From WJMT01 sp964624145 (GTDB taxonomy: Bacteria; Acidobacteriota; Aminicenantia; Aminicenantales; Aminicenantaceae): a stretch of 64,000 nt of DNA. Location of the stretch: positions 62,001 through 126,000 of the forward strand of contig CAZUXT010000004.1 in the NCBI GenBank assembly GCA_964624145.1, in the 5' to 3' direction. The notes beneath the pieces were generated by a model. That model worked only from the letters and a program-made list of their open reading frames with translations, was not told the origin of the DNA and searched no databases. This document shows, in pieces, positions 44,288-51,506 of the stretch; within the stretch, counting starts at the first letter, position 1, and each line of letters begins with the position of its first letter. The position numbers and the translations under genes are program-made.

Positions 44288-44441
44288 TTATCCAGACTCA
44301 TCCTTTTCGAGTATGTCTTCAATCTTGAAGTTCATATCGCTGTGGTGGGTCCCGGGCCAGAACACCCGCCCGTATTTCAAACAGAGAGCAAAGGAGTCGG
44401 AGCGTTCATAAACAAAAGGAGCTACCAAATTTTTGGCCTGC
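44288..44441 (-). pseudogene. truncated duplicate of the 3' end of the Mut7-C gene
   Basis: Bases 44300-44441 match 55777-55918 with about nine differences in 142 bases. The copy encodes the last 45 or so residues (QAKNLVAPFVYERSDSFALC...ILEKD). Two substitutions change CPKCGR to CLKYGR, removing one zinc-binding cysteine of the ribbon. The match stops abruptly at ggcctgc, where radical-SAM-like sequence on the other strand begins. No start codon or promoter serves it, so it is a dead fragment. Confidence 0.85.
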
Positions 44442-44725
44442 CGGATCAGACAGGTTGAGCATATCAACAAACGAAGAAATCTGGGGATGTCGTCTCTTCT
44501 CAGACTATTTTGAACGCATAGGAGAATTATCGGATAGACCATTACTCAACACCTGATAGAGATTGTTTTCTTTGTCCTGATGTTGAATACTGCTCGGTTT
44601 GTCCTATAAGTTCATCCCTCTCAGGTTATCCGCTGAGAAAAATCCCACATTTTGTATGTGAAATTCAGAAAATAAAAATTAACGAAAATATTAAGATTTT
44701 TCAAAGAACTCTAGCAATATTTTAG
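44437..44725 (+). pseudogene. remnant of a radical-SAM/SPASM protein C-terminus (frameshifted)
   Basis: Frame A (from about 44437) reads PAGSDRLSISTNEEIWGCRL then FSDYFERIGELSDRPLLNT and hits TGA at 44554. The adjacent frame (from 44546) continues PDRDCFLCPDVEYCSVCPIS and then GYPLRKIPHFVCEIQKIKI, to a stop at 44723. The Cys pattern, C-x2-C-x5-C-x2-C followed by a distal Cys and preceded by G...EIWGC, is that of the SPASM auxiliary iron-sulfur domain of peptide-modifying radical-SAM enzymes. The first SPASM cysteine and the whole catalytic barrel are missing, cut off at the junction with the Mut7-C copy. A single-base shift near 44550 breaks the rest. Confidence 0.68.
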
Positions 44726-44783
44726 CAACTCCCTATTGCACTTTCCTTTCATTTTGACATAGTTTGTTAAAAGAAAATAATAT

Positions 44784-44827
44784 GACATTATATGACAAAA
44801 AAGGACAAAAAGTGACATAGAAGGACA
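44784..44827 (+). promoter_or_regulatory. five helically phased GACA direct repeats
   Basis: GACA begins at 44784, 44794, 44804, 44814 and 44824, an exact 10-bp period. Each is preceded by AT or a similar pair and four of the boxes are followed by A/T-rich bases. The GACA of the -35 box (44845) is 21 bp further, still in phase. Such an array just upstream of a promoter suggests cooperative binding of an activator along one helix face. Confidence 0.6.
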
Positions 44828-44842
44828 TCTGCTAGTTTATTC

Positions 44843-44871
44843 TTGACAACTGAAAAAAGGGTTGATATTTA
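44843..44871 (+). promoter_or_regulatory. sigma-70 promoter of the redoxin/propeller/peptide operon
   Basis: TTGACA (44843-44848), 17 bases, TATTTA (44866-44871). The predicted start is about 44878, giving a 77-base leader before the ATG at 44955. Confidence 0.72.
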
Positions 44872-44954
44872 GAACTTATCTATTACATTAATTGTGTCTG
44901 TGGGGAGATGTATAAATTAAGACCACAATTCAGGATTTTAAATTTAAGTTTAAA

Positions 44955-45449
44955 ATGTTGAAAAAGATTTTTATGGGAGTATTACTATTTACTATTTTGA
45001 TCCATAATATGATTTCTTATGATTTACCATATGGATCTTATATAGAATCAATAAAGACGAAAAATTATAGGAGGGAAGAAATCACTTTTCCTAATGAAAA
45101 AGTCGTGACAACAGTCTTGTTTTTTGATATGGGCAATAAATATCACAACAATATTATTTCTCAATTCAATCATTTATTAATTAATCTTAAGTTACAAGAT
45201 GTAAGATTTAATTTAATATGTGTTTCTAACGGCAAGATAAAGGATTTTCAAAAATTTATAGATCGACTTCATCTCCAGGCCCAATTAATCAATGACCAAA
45301 ATAACAAAATATCAGATATATTTAATACTTCATGTAATAGCTGTTTCCATTTGTTTATTATTGATAAATCATTGATTCTAAGGTATTTTTCTTCTCAATA
45401 TGATCCTACCTTCGTAAGGGAGATTTTAGAACGTTACACAAAGGAGTAA
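44955..45449 (+). CDS. secreted thioredoxin-fold (redoxin-like) protein with displaced CNSC
   Basis: This 164-residue protein has a signal peptide (about 1-20). It then follows the TlpA/redoxin outline: KVVTTVLFFDMGNKYHNN (where C-x-x-C is normally found), NLICVSNGKIKDFQKFIDRL and HLFIIDKSLILRYFSS. The usual active-site position reads MGNK. Instead a Cys-x-x-Cys (CNSC) occurs later, near residue 134, just before the strand that normally follows the cis-proline region. It may therefore be a non-canonical thiol protein or a carrier domain. Base composition is strongly A/T-rich. It is the first gene of an operon with a propeller protein and a Cys-rich peptide, which makes thiol handling of that peptide an attractive role. 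Confidence 0.7.
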   Translation: MLKKIFMGVLLFTILIHNMISYDLPYGSYIESIKTKNYRREEITFPNEKVVTTVLFFDMGNKYHNNIISQFNHLLINLKLQDVRFNLICVSNGKIKDFQKFIDRLHLQAQLINDQNNKISDIFNTSCNSCFHLFIIDKSLILRYFSSQYDPTFVREILERYTKE

Positions 45450-45457
45450 ATATAAAA

Positions 45458-46528
45458 ATGAATATAAAAAAAGTATTATTTGTGTGTTTCTTCAATGTCT
45501 CTTTTTTATTTAGTGTTCTTTATGCTCAAAATAATAATATCTATCAAAAGGAAGGACTTTATCAAGGAGAAAAAGATAAATATCTTGTCTTTAACCAGTT
45601 TAATGAATTAAAAATTGATAATGAGGAAATTATTTTTAACGATATTTCAAAAGTAATTCTCCATGATGAAATCTTGTATGTTTTAGATAGTAAACAAAGC
45701 AAAATTTTTGTTATTGGTTCTTCGGGCGATTTAATCACCATTATTGGACAACCCGGGCAAGGTCCTGGTGATCTTGAATACCCTCAGGATTTCTATATTA
45801 ATTCTGATAGAACAATTTATGTTACAAACTCCGCTGCTCAAAGAGTTGAAGTCTTTTCACAGGAAGGTAAGTTTAAAAAAAGGATCAAACTTGCTATTCC
45901 CAAAGATAATATTTATTCACATATATCGCGTTTCCTGCTGAATAAGGATAATAGGCTGTTTGTTGCATATAATATCAGTAAAAATCTGATCGACGAATAT
46001 CAAGATAATGGTTCTTTTGTTAGAACATTGTTAAAACGAAATGATTCAATAAAGATTCCTGGTGTTAACATTGGAAATTCATCTTCAATATATTTATCGA
46101 AGCAAAATCAAAATATTATTCATTTTAATTATTTTACAGGAATTTTTAAAATCATATCTCAATCAGGAATAATTAAGACAAAATTCAGTGCATATGATTC
46201 CCTACACCAAAATCAGATGTCAAAAATATTAGAAGATATAAATAAATCAGAAAAGCCATTCCTATCAATTAAAGAGTTCGAGCTCTGGTGCCCATTTTTT
46301 TGTGTCAATAATCAAGATACTATCATCTCTATATTGAGGCTTAGAAATAAAAATGAACCTCAGAAATTATTTGTTTTTTCTAAAGACGGAATATATCTTT
46401 ATCAGATGAACATTCCATTTTTTGAAAAAGATATAATCGATCAAATCTATTTTTATGATAACACATACATATTTATAACCATAGATCAAAAAATCTATTT
46501 TTCAAAACAAGGGGGTTTAAATGATTAA
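45458..46528 (+). CDS. secreted six-bladed beta-propeller (NHL-like) protein
   Basis: This 356-residue protein has a signal peptide (about 1-23, LFSVLYAQN). NHL/six-bladed propeller repeats follow. The diagnostic loop IIGQPGQGPGDLEYPQDFYI is near residue 94, then DRTIYVTNSAAQRVEVFSQEG, and later blades near LFVAYNISKN and LFVFSKDGIYLYQ. AGGAG precedes the ATG; eight bases separate it from the redoxin-like gene and its end overlaps the peptide gene by eight bases. In Bacteroidota similar propellers stand next to short NVEALA-type peptides. By analogy it could bind the peptide outside the inner membrane. A/T-rich like its neighbours, it suggests acquisition of the operon as a unit. Confidence 0.8.
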   Translation: MNIKKVLFVCFFNVSFLFSVLYAQNNNIYQKEGLYQGEKDKYLVFNQFNELKIDNEEIIFNDISKVILHDEILYVLDSKQSKIFVIGSSGDLITIIGQPGQGPGDLEYPQDFYINSDRTIYVTNSAAQRVEVFSQEGKFKKRIKLAIPKDNIYSHISRFLLNKDNRLFVAYNISKNLIDEYQDNGSFVRTLLKRNDSIKIPGVNIGNSSSIYLSKQNQNIIHFNYFTGIFKIISQSGIIKTKFSAYDSLHQNQMSKILEDINKSEKPFLSIKEFELWCPFFCVNNQDTIISILRLRNKNEPQKLFVFSKDGIYLYQMNIPFFEKDIIDQIYFYDNTYIFITIDQKIYFSKQGGLND

Positions 46529-46751
46529 AAATCCGAAAACTTTGGTTTTCATTGTAGTATTGATTTTTGTTGTTTTAATTGGGACATATTCTCTCAAACT
46601 AATCGCAGGGGCTTGTGATGAAGTTTGTTCTGATCCTAGTGCACCATGTTGCTGCGAAGCTCAGTCGGGTTATTATCTATCTTCTTATTCATGCGGATGT
46701 GCCGGTGGGCAGTTACAATGGCAGAAATGTCACTGGGTGCCAGAGGTTTAA
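46521..46751 (+). CDS. 76-residue cysteine-rich secreted peptide
   Basis: A basic start (MIKNPK) and one hydrophobic segment (about 8-27) are followed by a 45-residue tail with eight cysteines: GACDEVCSDPSAPCCCEAQS and YSCGCAGGQLQWQKCHWVPE. The AGAC at 29-32 could be a weak lipobox, making Cys32 a lipidated N-terminus. Otherwise the tail is a disulfide- or cluster-bearing, or modified, peptide. GGGGG lies before the ATG, within the end of the propeller gene. I know no exact family. The design (leader helix plus Cys-rich core, beside a propeller and a thioredoxin-fold protein) resembles NVEALA-type peptides of Bacteroidota. The radical-SAM remnant upstream hints at a modified-peptide origin. 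Confidence 0.7.
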   Translation: MIKNPKTLVFIVVLIFVVLIGTYSLKLIAGACDEVCSDPSAPCCCEAQSGYYLSSYSCGCAGGQLQWQKCHWVPEV

Positions 46752-46811
46752 TTAAAAAACTATCTAAATCGAAAATAAAAATAGGAAATAAATCTTTTTG
46801 TTCTGGTATCC

Positions 46812-46898
46812 CCTATAATTTATCATAAAAAGCAATGATGTCATACCTGTTTAACTAATTTTTTCTGGCCCCCGCCTCCTCAAGCTCAGCTCTCTATA
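46812..46898. repeat. interspersed intergenic repeat, copy A
   Basis: From CCTATAATTTA to CTCAGCTCTCTATA these 87 bases match 56895-56992 closely, apart from a 12-base insertion in the latter. Shared stretches include GATGTCATACCTGTTTA and GCCTCCTCAA-CTCAGCTCTCTA. It follows the Cys-rich peptide gene. Confidence 0.7.
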
Positions 46899-46956
46899 GA
46901 AGAACAATCAGTAACTTTCAATCGATTTCACATTAAAGAAAATATATTGTTTATCA

Positions 46957-47361
46957 TTATCCTTTAAACACCTTTAAAAATTTATGAGCAGATAATATTT
47001 TTATGTTCATGTATTGGCCAAAAGACTCAAGGGCTTTGTCTCCAGTTATTATATATCTGGCTTTAAGAGCTACTGCGCATTCAATGAACTTGTCATCATC
47101 AGAATCCTCCTCAATGAGATTCAGATCAGGTGTTTTTTTTGTAAACAGAATATGAATACCTTTGGCAAAAAGTGCCAGCAACTCTTCTAATTCCATTTCA
47201 CCTTTAAGGCCGAGTCGTTGGAGAACCTGGATGTATTCATCCAGGATGCTGTCTGAAAGACATAGGGTGATTTTACCTGTTTTCCAAAGGTCAATAATTT
47301 TTTTGGGTTTTCCCCCGAAAAAAGAGGAAACAAAAATATTGGTGTCGATGACCACTTTCAT
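46957..47361 (-). CDS. PIN-domain toxin of a toxin-antitoxin pair
   Basis: This 134-residue protein is a PIN nuclease of the COG1569 (putative toxin component) kind. The acidic metal-binding residues are visible in MKVVIDTNIFVSSFF (Asp6), LDEYIQVL, LIEEDSDDDKFIECAV and YIITGDKALESF. The family cleaves RNA. Its start overlaps the antitoxin stop by four bases (ATGA), so the two are coupled. It has no signal peptide. Together with the upstream ribbon-helix-helix gene it forms a standard type II module; the module sits at the edge of the A/T-rich island. Confidence 0.9.
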   Translation of the reverse strand: MKVVIDTNIFVSSFFGGKPKKIIDLWKTGKITLCLSDSILDEYIQVLQRLGLKGEMELEELLALFAKGIHILFTKKTPDLNLIEEDSDDDKFIECAVALKARYIITGDKALESFGQYMNIKILSAHKFLKVFKG

Positions 47362-47606
47362 TTTTTTGATTCTCTGACTTGTCTCACCATTTCAGGTATA
47401 TCCTTATGATAAATCCCTTTTGATTTGAGTTTTTTTCCTATTCTTGACCACAGGTCATCAATATAAACTCCTATATCTCTGTCTTGAATGTAATCTTTAA
47501 TCAACTCTCGGACTACCTGAGAGGTACTTTTCCCCTGGTTCCGGGCGACTCTATCCAGCTTCTCCTTTGTTTCGGAAGATAGACGAATAAGCATTTGGGA
47601 TGTCAT
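47358..47606 (-). CDS. ribbon-helix-helix (CopG-like) antitoxin
   Basis: This 82-residue DNA-binding antitoxin has an N-terminal ribbon-helix-helix (TSQMLIRLSSETKEKLDRVA then KSTSQVVRELIKDYIQ). Its C-terminal tail (about 50-82) should wrap the toxin. AGGAGGT is placed ideally before the ATG. The promoter region (47623-47663) contains repeated GATATATAT units that it could bind to repress the operon, as such antitoxins usually do. Confidence 0.9.
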   Translation of the reverse strand: MTSQMLIRLSSETKEKLDRVARNQGKSTSQVVRELIKDYIQDRDIGVYIDDLWSRIGKKLKSKGIYHKDIPEMVRQVRESKK

Positions 47607-47634
47607 ATGAACCTCCTTTTTATATCATGTATAT

Positions 47635-47663
47635 AATATATATCATATATATCAATCAGTCAA
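47635..47663 (-). promoter_or_regulatory. promoter and likely operator of the toxin-antitoxin operon
   Basis: On the minus strand TTGACT (47658-47663), 17 bases and TATATT (47635-47640) form a good sigma-70 promoter. The spacer and -10 are built of tandem GATATATAT units, ending near CATGATATA at 47621, which suits ribbon-helix-helix dimers binding side by side. Confidence 0.68.
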
Positions 47664-47696
47664 GTTTAATGAAAAATGAAATTCACTTAAATCAGC

Positions 47697-47722
47697 CTCA
47701 GCTATCCACAGCAGCTGAGGGA
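47697..47722. repeat. interspersed repeat, partial copy D with 8-bp hairpin
   Basis: CCTCAGCT and AGCTGAGG form a perfect 8-bp inverted repeat. The 24 bases CTCAGCTATCCACAGCAGCT plus GAGG match about 21 positions of the end of copy B (56980-57003). Confidence 0.5.
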
Positions 47723-47816
47723 ACATTTGGACCGGACACTGCGAAGCTAAACGGATCAGACGAATGATTACCCTCAGGAAATGAAAAACTAAATTGAATC
47801 TTTCTTCCCTTTAATC

Positions 47817-47845
47817 TTGACAATGCGGTAGTTCGCTCCTATATT
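47817..47845 (+). promoter_or_regulatory. sigma-70 promoter of the GNAT gene
   Basis: TTGACA (47817-47822), 17 bases, TATATT (47840-47845). The predicted start is about 47852, followed by GGAGG and the ATG at 47875. Confidence 0.78.
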
Positions 47846-47874
47846 TTGGACACCCCAATCGGAGGTCCTTTTTA

Positions 47875-48459
47875 ATGGAAAAGAATGAAACCTTGAAAGA
47901 TGGGAAAAACGTCGTAATCAGGGAGCTTCAAGAAAAAGATCTAGAAAAGTTGATGAAATTTTACTCTGAACTTCCACCTAAAGACAGAAAATATTTAAGG
48001 ATAGATGTAACGAATAAAAAGATTGTAAAACAGAGGATCAAACTCATAGAAACGGGCCGTGTTTTTCGTCTTATCGCCCTTTATAAAGAAGATATTATTG
48101 CTGATGGAGCCCTTGAATTATCCACAGAAGATTGGCAGAAACATCAAGGAGAGTTAAGAGTCATCGTAGCCAGACCATATCAAAAAAAAAGTCTCGGGAC
48201 CATCATCGTGAGAGAGCTCTATTTTCTTGCGGTTGAGAAGAAAGTGGAGCTGGTGGTTGTCAGAATGATGCGACCTCAAGTCGGTGCTCAGCGGATTTTT
48301 CGGAAACTTGGATTCCGAGAGGAACTTCTTATCCCTGATTTTGTTAAAGATCAGGAAGGAAAAAAGCAGGATTTGATTGTCATGACCGTTAATCTCAAGG
48401 AATTGTGGAAGGAACTTGAGTACACCTACAGTGATTCAGACTGGCGGCGCTGCCGATAA
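47875..48459 (+). CDS. GNAT-family N-acetyltransferase
   Basis: This 194-residue protein has a GNAT fold. An N-terminal strand-helix (NVVIRELQEKDLEKLMKFYS) and LYKEDIIADGALELS precede the acetyl-CoA loop region VARPYQKKSLGTIIVRELYF, a variant of Q/R-x-x-G-x-G/A. GAQRIFRKLGFREELLIPDF is the usual C-terminal motif. The length and PPKDRKYLRIDV resemble acetyltransferases fused to or related to universal-stress and protein-lysine acetylation systems, but the substrate cannot be assigned. A strong promoter and GGAGG precede it; it is probably monocistronic. Confidence 0.85.
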   Translation: MEKNETLKDGKNVVIRELQEKDLEKLMKFYSELPPKDRKYLRIDVTNKKIVKQRIKLIETGRVFRLIALYKEDIIADGALELSTEDWQKHQGELRVIVARPYQKKSLGTIIVRELYFLAVEKKVELVVVRMMRPQVGAQRIFRKLGFREELLIPDFVKDQEGKKQDLIVMTVNLKELWKELEYTYSDSDWRRCR

Positions 48460-48557
48460 CCACATTCCCTAAAAAGCAGCTCTTTTCTTGTCAGAACACA
48501 ATTGATTTTGTAAAGAGAAAACTTTTATCCATCCTGATAATACTCCTCCTTAAAGCT

Positions 48558-51131
48558 TTATTCATAACGAAGAGTCTCGACAGGATCAGAGCTTGCAGCA
48601 CGGAAAGACTGCCAGCTGACGGTCAGCCATGCGACCACCAGCACGCCAATACCTGAAAACAGAAACGGCCAGAGTGTCAGCGGTACACGGTAGGCAAAAT
48701 TTCTCAGCCAAACCTGCATCATCCACCAGGCAGCCGGCCAGGCGATTAGGTTAGCCATGCCAACCCATAACAGAAAATCCTTTGAGAGTAGGGCCACGAT
48801 CCCGGTTGTGGACGATCCTAATATTTTGCGTATCCCGATCTCCTTGGTCCGCTGCTGGGCCATAAAAGAGGCCAATCCAAAGAGTCCAAGGCAGGCAATA
48901 AATATGGCCAGCCCTGTTCCGGCCTGCACCAGCTTCCCGAATCGCACTTCAGTACTGTAAAGCTCATTGATCTCATCGTTCATGAAGCGAAATTCAAAAG
49001 GGTAGTTTGGTGCATGGGTCTTTATAACCTTTTCCACAGCAGCCATTGTTCCGCTCAGGTCGTTTCCATCCAACCGGATGTAAAGATCGGTAATCCAACC
49101 GGGAGCGATCACAAGGATCAAAGGAGCGATCGGTTCATGCAGGGATCTAAAGTGAAAATCCTTAACCACACCAATAATGCGGCCACTCCGGTCAGGATCA
49201 AAAGGGAGAGGAAAGTCAAAACGTTTGCCAAGAGGATCCTCGATCCCCATTCGGCGGACAGCTGTCTGATTAAGGACGATCGCCTCTTCTGCATCTGTGG
49301 AGAATTCCCGGGAAAAATAACGGCCCTCTACCAGTTCAAGACCAAATACATCATCATATTCAAAATCCACAGCATGGATCTCCATATTAATTTTTTCTTC
49401 CGGCTTGCGTCCCTCCCAATCAGCATCATCTGTGGCGAATCTCTTGTTCAGCGACCCATTGGTGATGCAGACAGCCTCGACATGAGACAAACGGAGCAGT
49501 TCCTCCCTTATGGCCCGGTAGTTTCTGCGAACTCCGCCGCGGAGCTCCATATTCACAACATATTCGGTGTTGATCCCCATGTCATGTCCGCGCATGAAAA
49601 GGGACTGCTGCAGGACCACTGCAGAGGATATGATCAGGAAAATAGATATGGTGAACTGAGTAACCACCAAAATTTTGCGAAAAAGAGGATTTCCGCCCCG
49701 TGAAGTGGAGGTGCGCCTGAGCACTGAGATCGGACGGAAGCCCGAAAGTTTGAGGGCCGGATAGAGACCGGCTGCCCCTCCTACCAGTAGAACTACAGCT
49801 AGCATCTGCAGCCCGAGAGTCCCATCCAGGCACAGCGCCAGCGATTTGCCGCTTACAGCATTGACCGCAGGAAGCAAAAGCCAGATCAGCAGCAATGATC
49901 CTACAAGCGCAATTAAAGTCAAAATCGTCGACTCACCCAAAAACTGAAGTACCAATTGATCTCGCTTTGCTCCGATTACTTTACGCATACCCACCTCACG
50001 CGCCCTCCTGGCTGAAAATGCAGTGGTCAGATTAATAAAATTAATACAGGCCATGGCCAGAATGAGGATTCCTATCACTGAAAAGACTAAAACATAAGTG
50101 ACCGTCTTCGCTCCTGAAGTACTGTAATGCAGATGAAAGTCCTTGATAGGAAAAAGTTTCACATCTGATTCCCACTCCGGAACATGCTCCCGCATAATTC
50201 CTGAGATCTTGGCATTTAATTGATCAAGATCAGCATCCTCCCGCAGTCTCACATAATTTTTATAGGCTATCGCGTCCCATGTGTCGACTGTCATCCCGGA
50301 CCGGGTAACAAAATCTATAGGCAGCAAATAGTCGAATTCCAGATGGGTGTTTCCGGGCAAATCCGCAATAACAGCCGTCACCCGGAAATCATGCCAGGTT
50401 CCCCACCATTCAAAATTCATGACTTTTCCCAGAGGGTTTTCATTTCCAAAATATTTCAGGGCTGTACTCTTGGTAAGAACAATAGAATCGGGCGTGCTCA
50501 GCGCATTCTCCGGTGAACCATGCAGAAAATTAAAACTGAATATGTCAAAAAAACCGGGATCCACTCCGGACACATCCCCGCTGAAGGCCTTGTCCTTATA
50601 GCGCAGCGGTGAACTCACCGGGCCGAAACGCCGGGAAAAATAAGTGATCTCCGGATATTGATCAAATAAGGCCGGACCGATCGCCCCGCACCCATAGATA
50701 GAAAATCCCGAAGACCCCGGCTCTACGAAAGTAACCATATAGGTGTTTTCAGCGTGTTCATGCCAGCGGTCATAGCTGAGTTCATCGCGCACCCACATTG
50801 ATATGAGCAGGAAGCAGGCCATGCCTACAGCCAAACCTGTTACATTTATTAAGGAATACCCTTTGTGTCTTTTTATATTTCGCAGGGTCGTCTTTACATA
50901 ATTTTTAAACATGATAGCCCTCCAGATACCTGACTTTATGAAAAATGTTACCACTATAATGACGAGTGAGAAGAGCCAGATTAATCCGGCAAAAAACTGG
51001 CTTTTATTCTTCTTGTTCCAATCATACTGCTCCTCCATATCATCTATTATGGTCTCCCGCATATGTTCATCAGTAAGAAAATCTAAACAGAATCGGGAAA
51101 ATTTAATTAATCCAAACTTTTTTTTATTCAT
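48558..51131 (-). CDS. ABC transporter permease with prefix domain (ADOP-type), copy 1
   Basis: This 857-residue protein starts with a short permease prefix domain (about 10-70, FLTDEHMRETIIDDMEEQYD plus one helix). It continues with two MacB_PCD/FtsX units: helix near 95, periplasmic domain, three-helix FtsX (about 345-490, with TAFSARRAREVGMRKVIGAKRDQ), then a second periplasmic domain and a final FtsX (about 740-857, QQRTKEIGIRKILGSSTTGI). No ATPase is encoded nearby. It overlaps the PadR gene by eight bases. A paralogue lies at 52716-55319. Such PadR-permease pairs are abundant in Acidobacteriota-like genomes; the cargo is unknown. Confidence 0.92.
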   Translation of the reverse strand: MNKKKFGLIKFSRFCLDFLTDEHMRETIIDDMEEQYDWNKKNKSQFFAGLIWLFSLVIIVVTFFIKSGIWRAIMFKNYVKTTLRNIKRHKGYSLINVTGLAVGMACFLLISMWVRDELSYDRWHEHAENTYMVTFVEPGSSGFSIYGCGAIGPALFDQYPEITYFSRRFGPVSSPLRYKDKAFSGDVSGVDPGFFDIFSFNFLHGSPENALSTPDSIVLTKSTALKYFGNENPLGKVMNFEWWGTWHDFRVTAVIADLPGNTHLEFDYLLPIDFVTRSGMTVDTWDAIAYKNYVRLREDADLDQLNAKISGIMREHVPEWESDVKLFPIKDFHLHYSTSGAKTVTYVLVFSVIGILILAMACINFINLTTAFSARRAREVGMRKVIGAKRDQLVLQFLGESTILTLIALVGSLLLIWLLLPAVNAVSGKSLALCLDGTLGLQMLAVVLLVGGAAGLYPALKLSGFRPISVLRRTSTSRGGNPLFRKILVVTQFTISIFLIISSAVVLQQSLFMRGHDMGINTEYVVNMELRGGVRRNYRAIREELLRLSHVEAVCITNGSLNKRFATDDADWEGRKPEEKINMEIHAVDFEYDDVFGLELVEGRYFSREFSTDAEEAIVLNQTAVRRMGIEDPLGKRFDFPLPFDPDRSGRIIGVVKDFHFRSLHEPIAPLILVIAPGWITDLYIRLDGNDLSGTMAAVEKVIKTHAPNYPFEFRFMNDEINELYSTEVRFGKLVQAGTGLAIFIACLGLFGLASFMAQQRTKEIGIRKILGSSTTGIVALLSKDFLLWVGMANLIAWPAAWWMMQVWLRNFAYRVPLTLWPFLFSGIGVLVVAWLTVSWQSFRAASSDPVETLRYE

Positions 51132-51456
51132 TTTTTATTACTTTTTTTAAATCCGGTATTCCCGCCCAAAGTGACCTGGTGACTTTTTGAACAGAGCTCA
51201 ATCTGTCCAATCCGAAAGGCGTGAGCCGGTAATAGATCCTGGGCCGTCCGCCTTTCTCTGTGGATCTCTCGGCTTTTATGGATTTGACATACCCCTTTTC
51301 CTTAAGCCTGCTCAAAGGGGCATAGATGGCTTCAGACAACCAGGAGATCCCGGTATCTTTTTCCACCCGCCGGCGGATAGCCATCCCATAAGCATCTTCC
51401 TTTAATTTCCAGATCGCTAAAAGCAGGATCTCTTCAATTCTAGATAGAAATGTCAT
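51124..51456 (-). CDS. PadR-family transcriptional regulator, copy 1
   Basis: This 110-residue winged-helix regulator has LSRIEEILLLAIWKLKEDAYGMAIRRRVE, IYAPLSRLKEKGYVKS and the wing GGRPRIYYRLTPFGLDRL. It lacks the large C-terminal domain of true PadR, as in the short PadR-s2 subgroup. Overlap with the permease gene implies it controls that gene. The second copy (55316-55642) is clearly related but diverged. Confidence 0.92.
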   Translation of the reverse strand: MTFLSRIEEILLLAIWKLKEDAYGMAIRRRVEKDTGISWLSEAIYAPLSRLKEKGYVKSIKAERSTEKGGRPRIYYRLTPFGLDRLSSVQKVTRSLWAGIPDLKKVIKNE

Positions 51457-51506
51457 TTTTCATCCTCGTATGTTTTTTTAGAATGGTTCTCATTAAACTA
51501 TTCCAC

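Larger units (their letters stand above)
44204..44954. other. 750-bp gap with two gene remnants, phased GACA boxes and a promoter
   Basis: There is no intact gene here. In order it holds a copied 3' end of a Mut7-C gene on the minus strand (to 44441), a frameshifted radical-SAM/SPASM remnant on the plus strand (about 44437-44725), five GACA boxes at 10-bp steps (44784-44827) and a strong promoter (44843-44871). From about 44640 onwards the DNA is markedly A/T-rich, as are the three genes that follow. Confidence 0.8.

Noticed and set aside
44288..44542. A complete 84-codon minus-strand gene
   Set aside because: Only the last 45 or so codons match the Mut7-C gene; the upstream part is the reverse of SPASM-like sequence, so it is a chimaeric accidental frame.
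49014..49703. A 229-codon plus-strand frame opposite the first long permease
   Set aside because: No start signal and no domain; the permease is certain.
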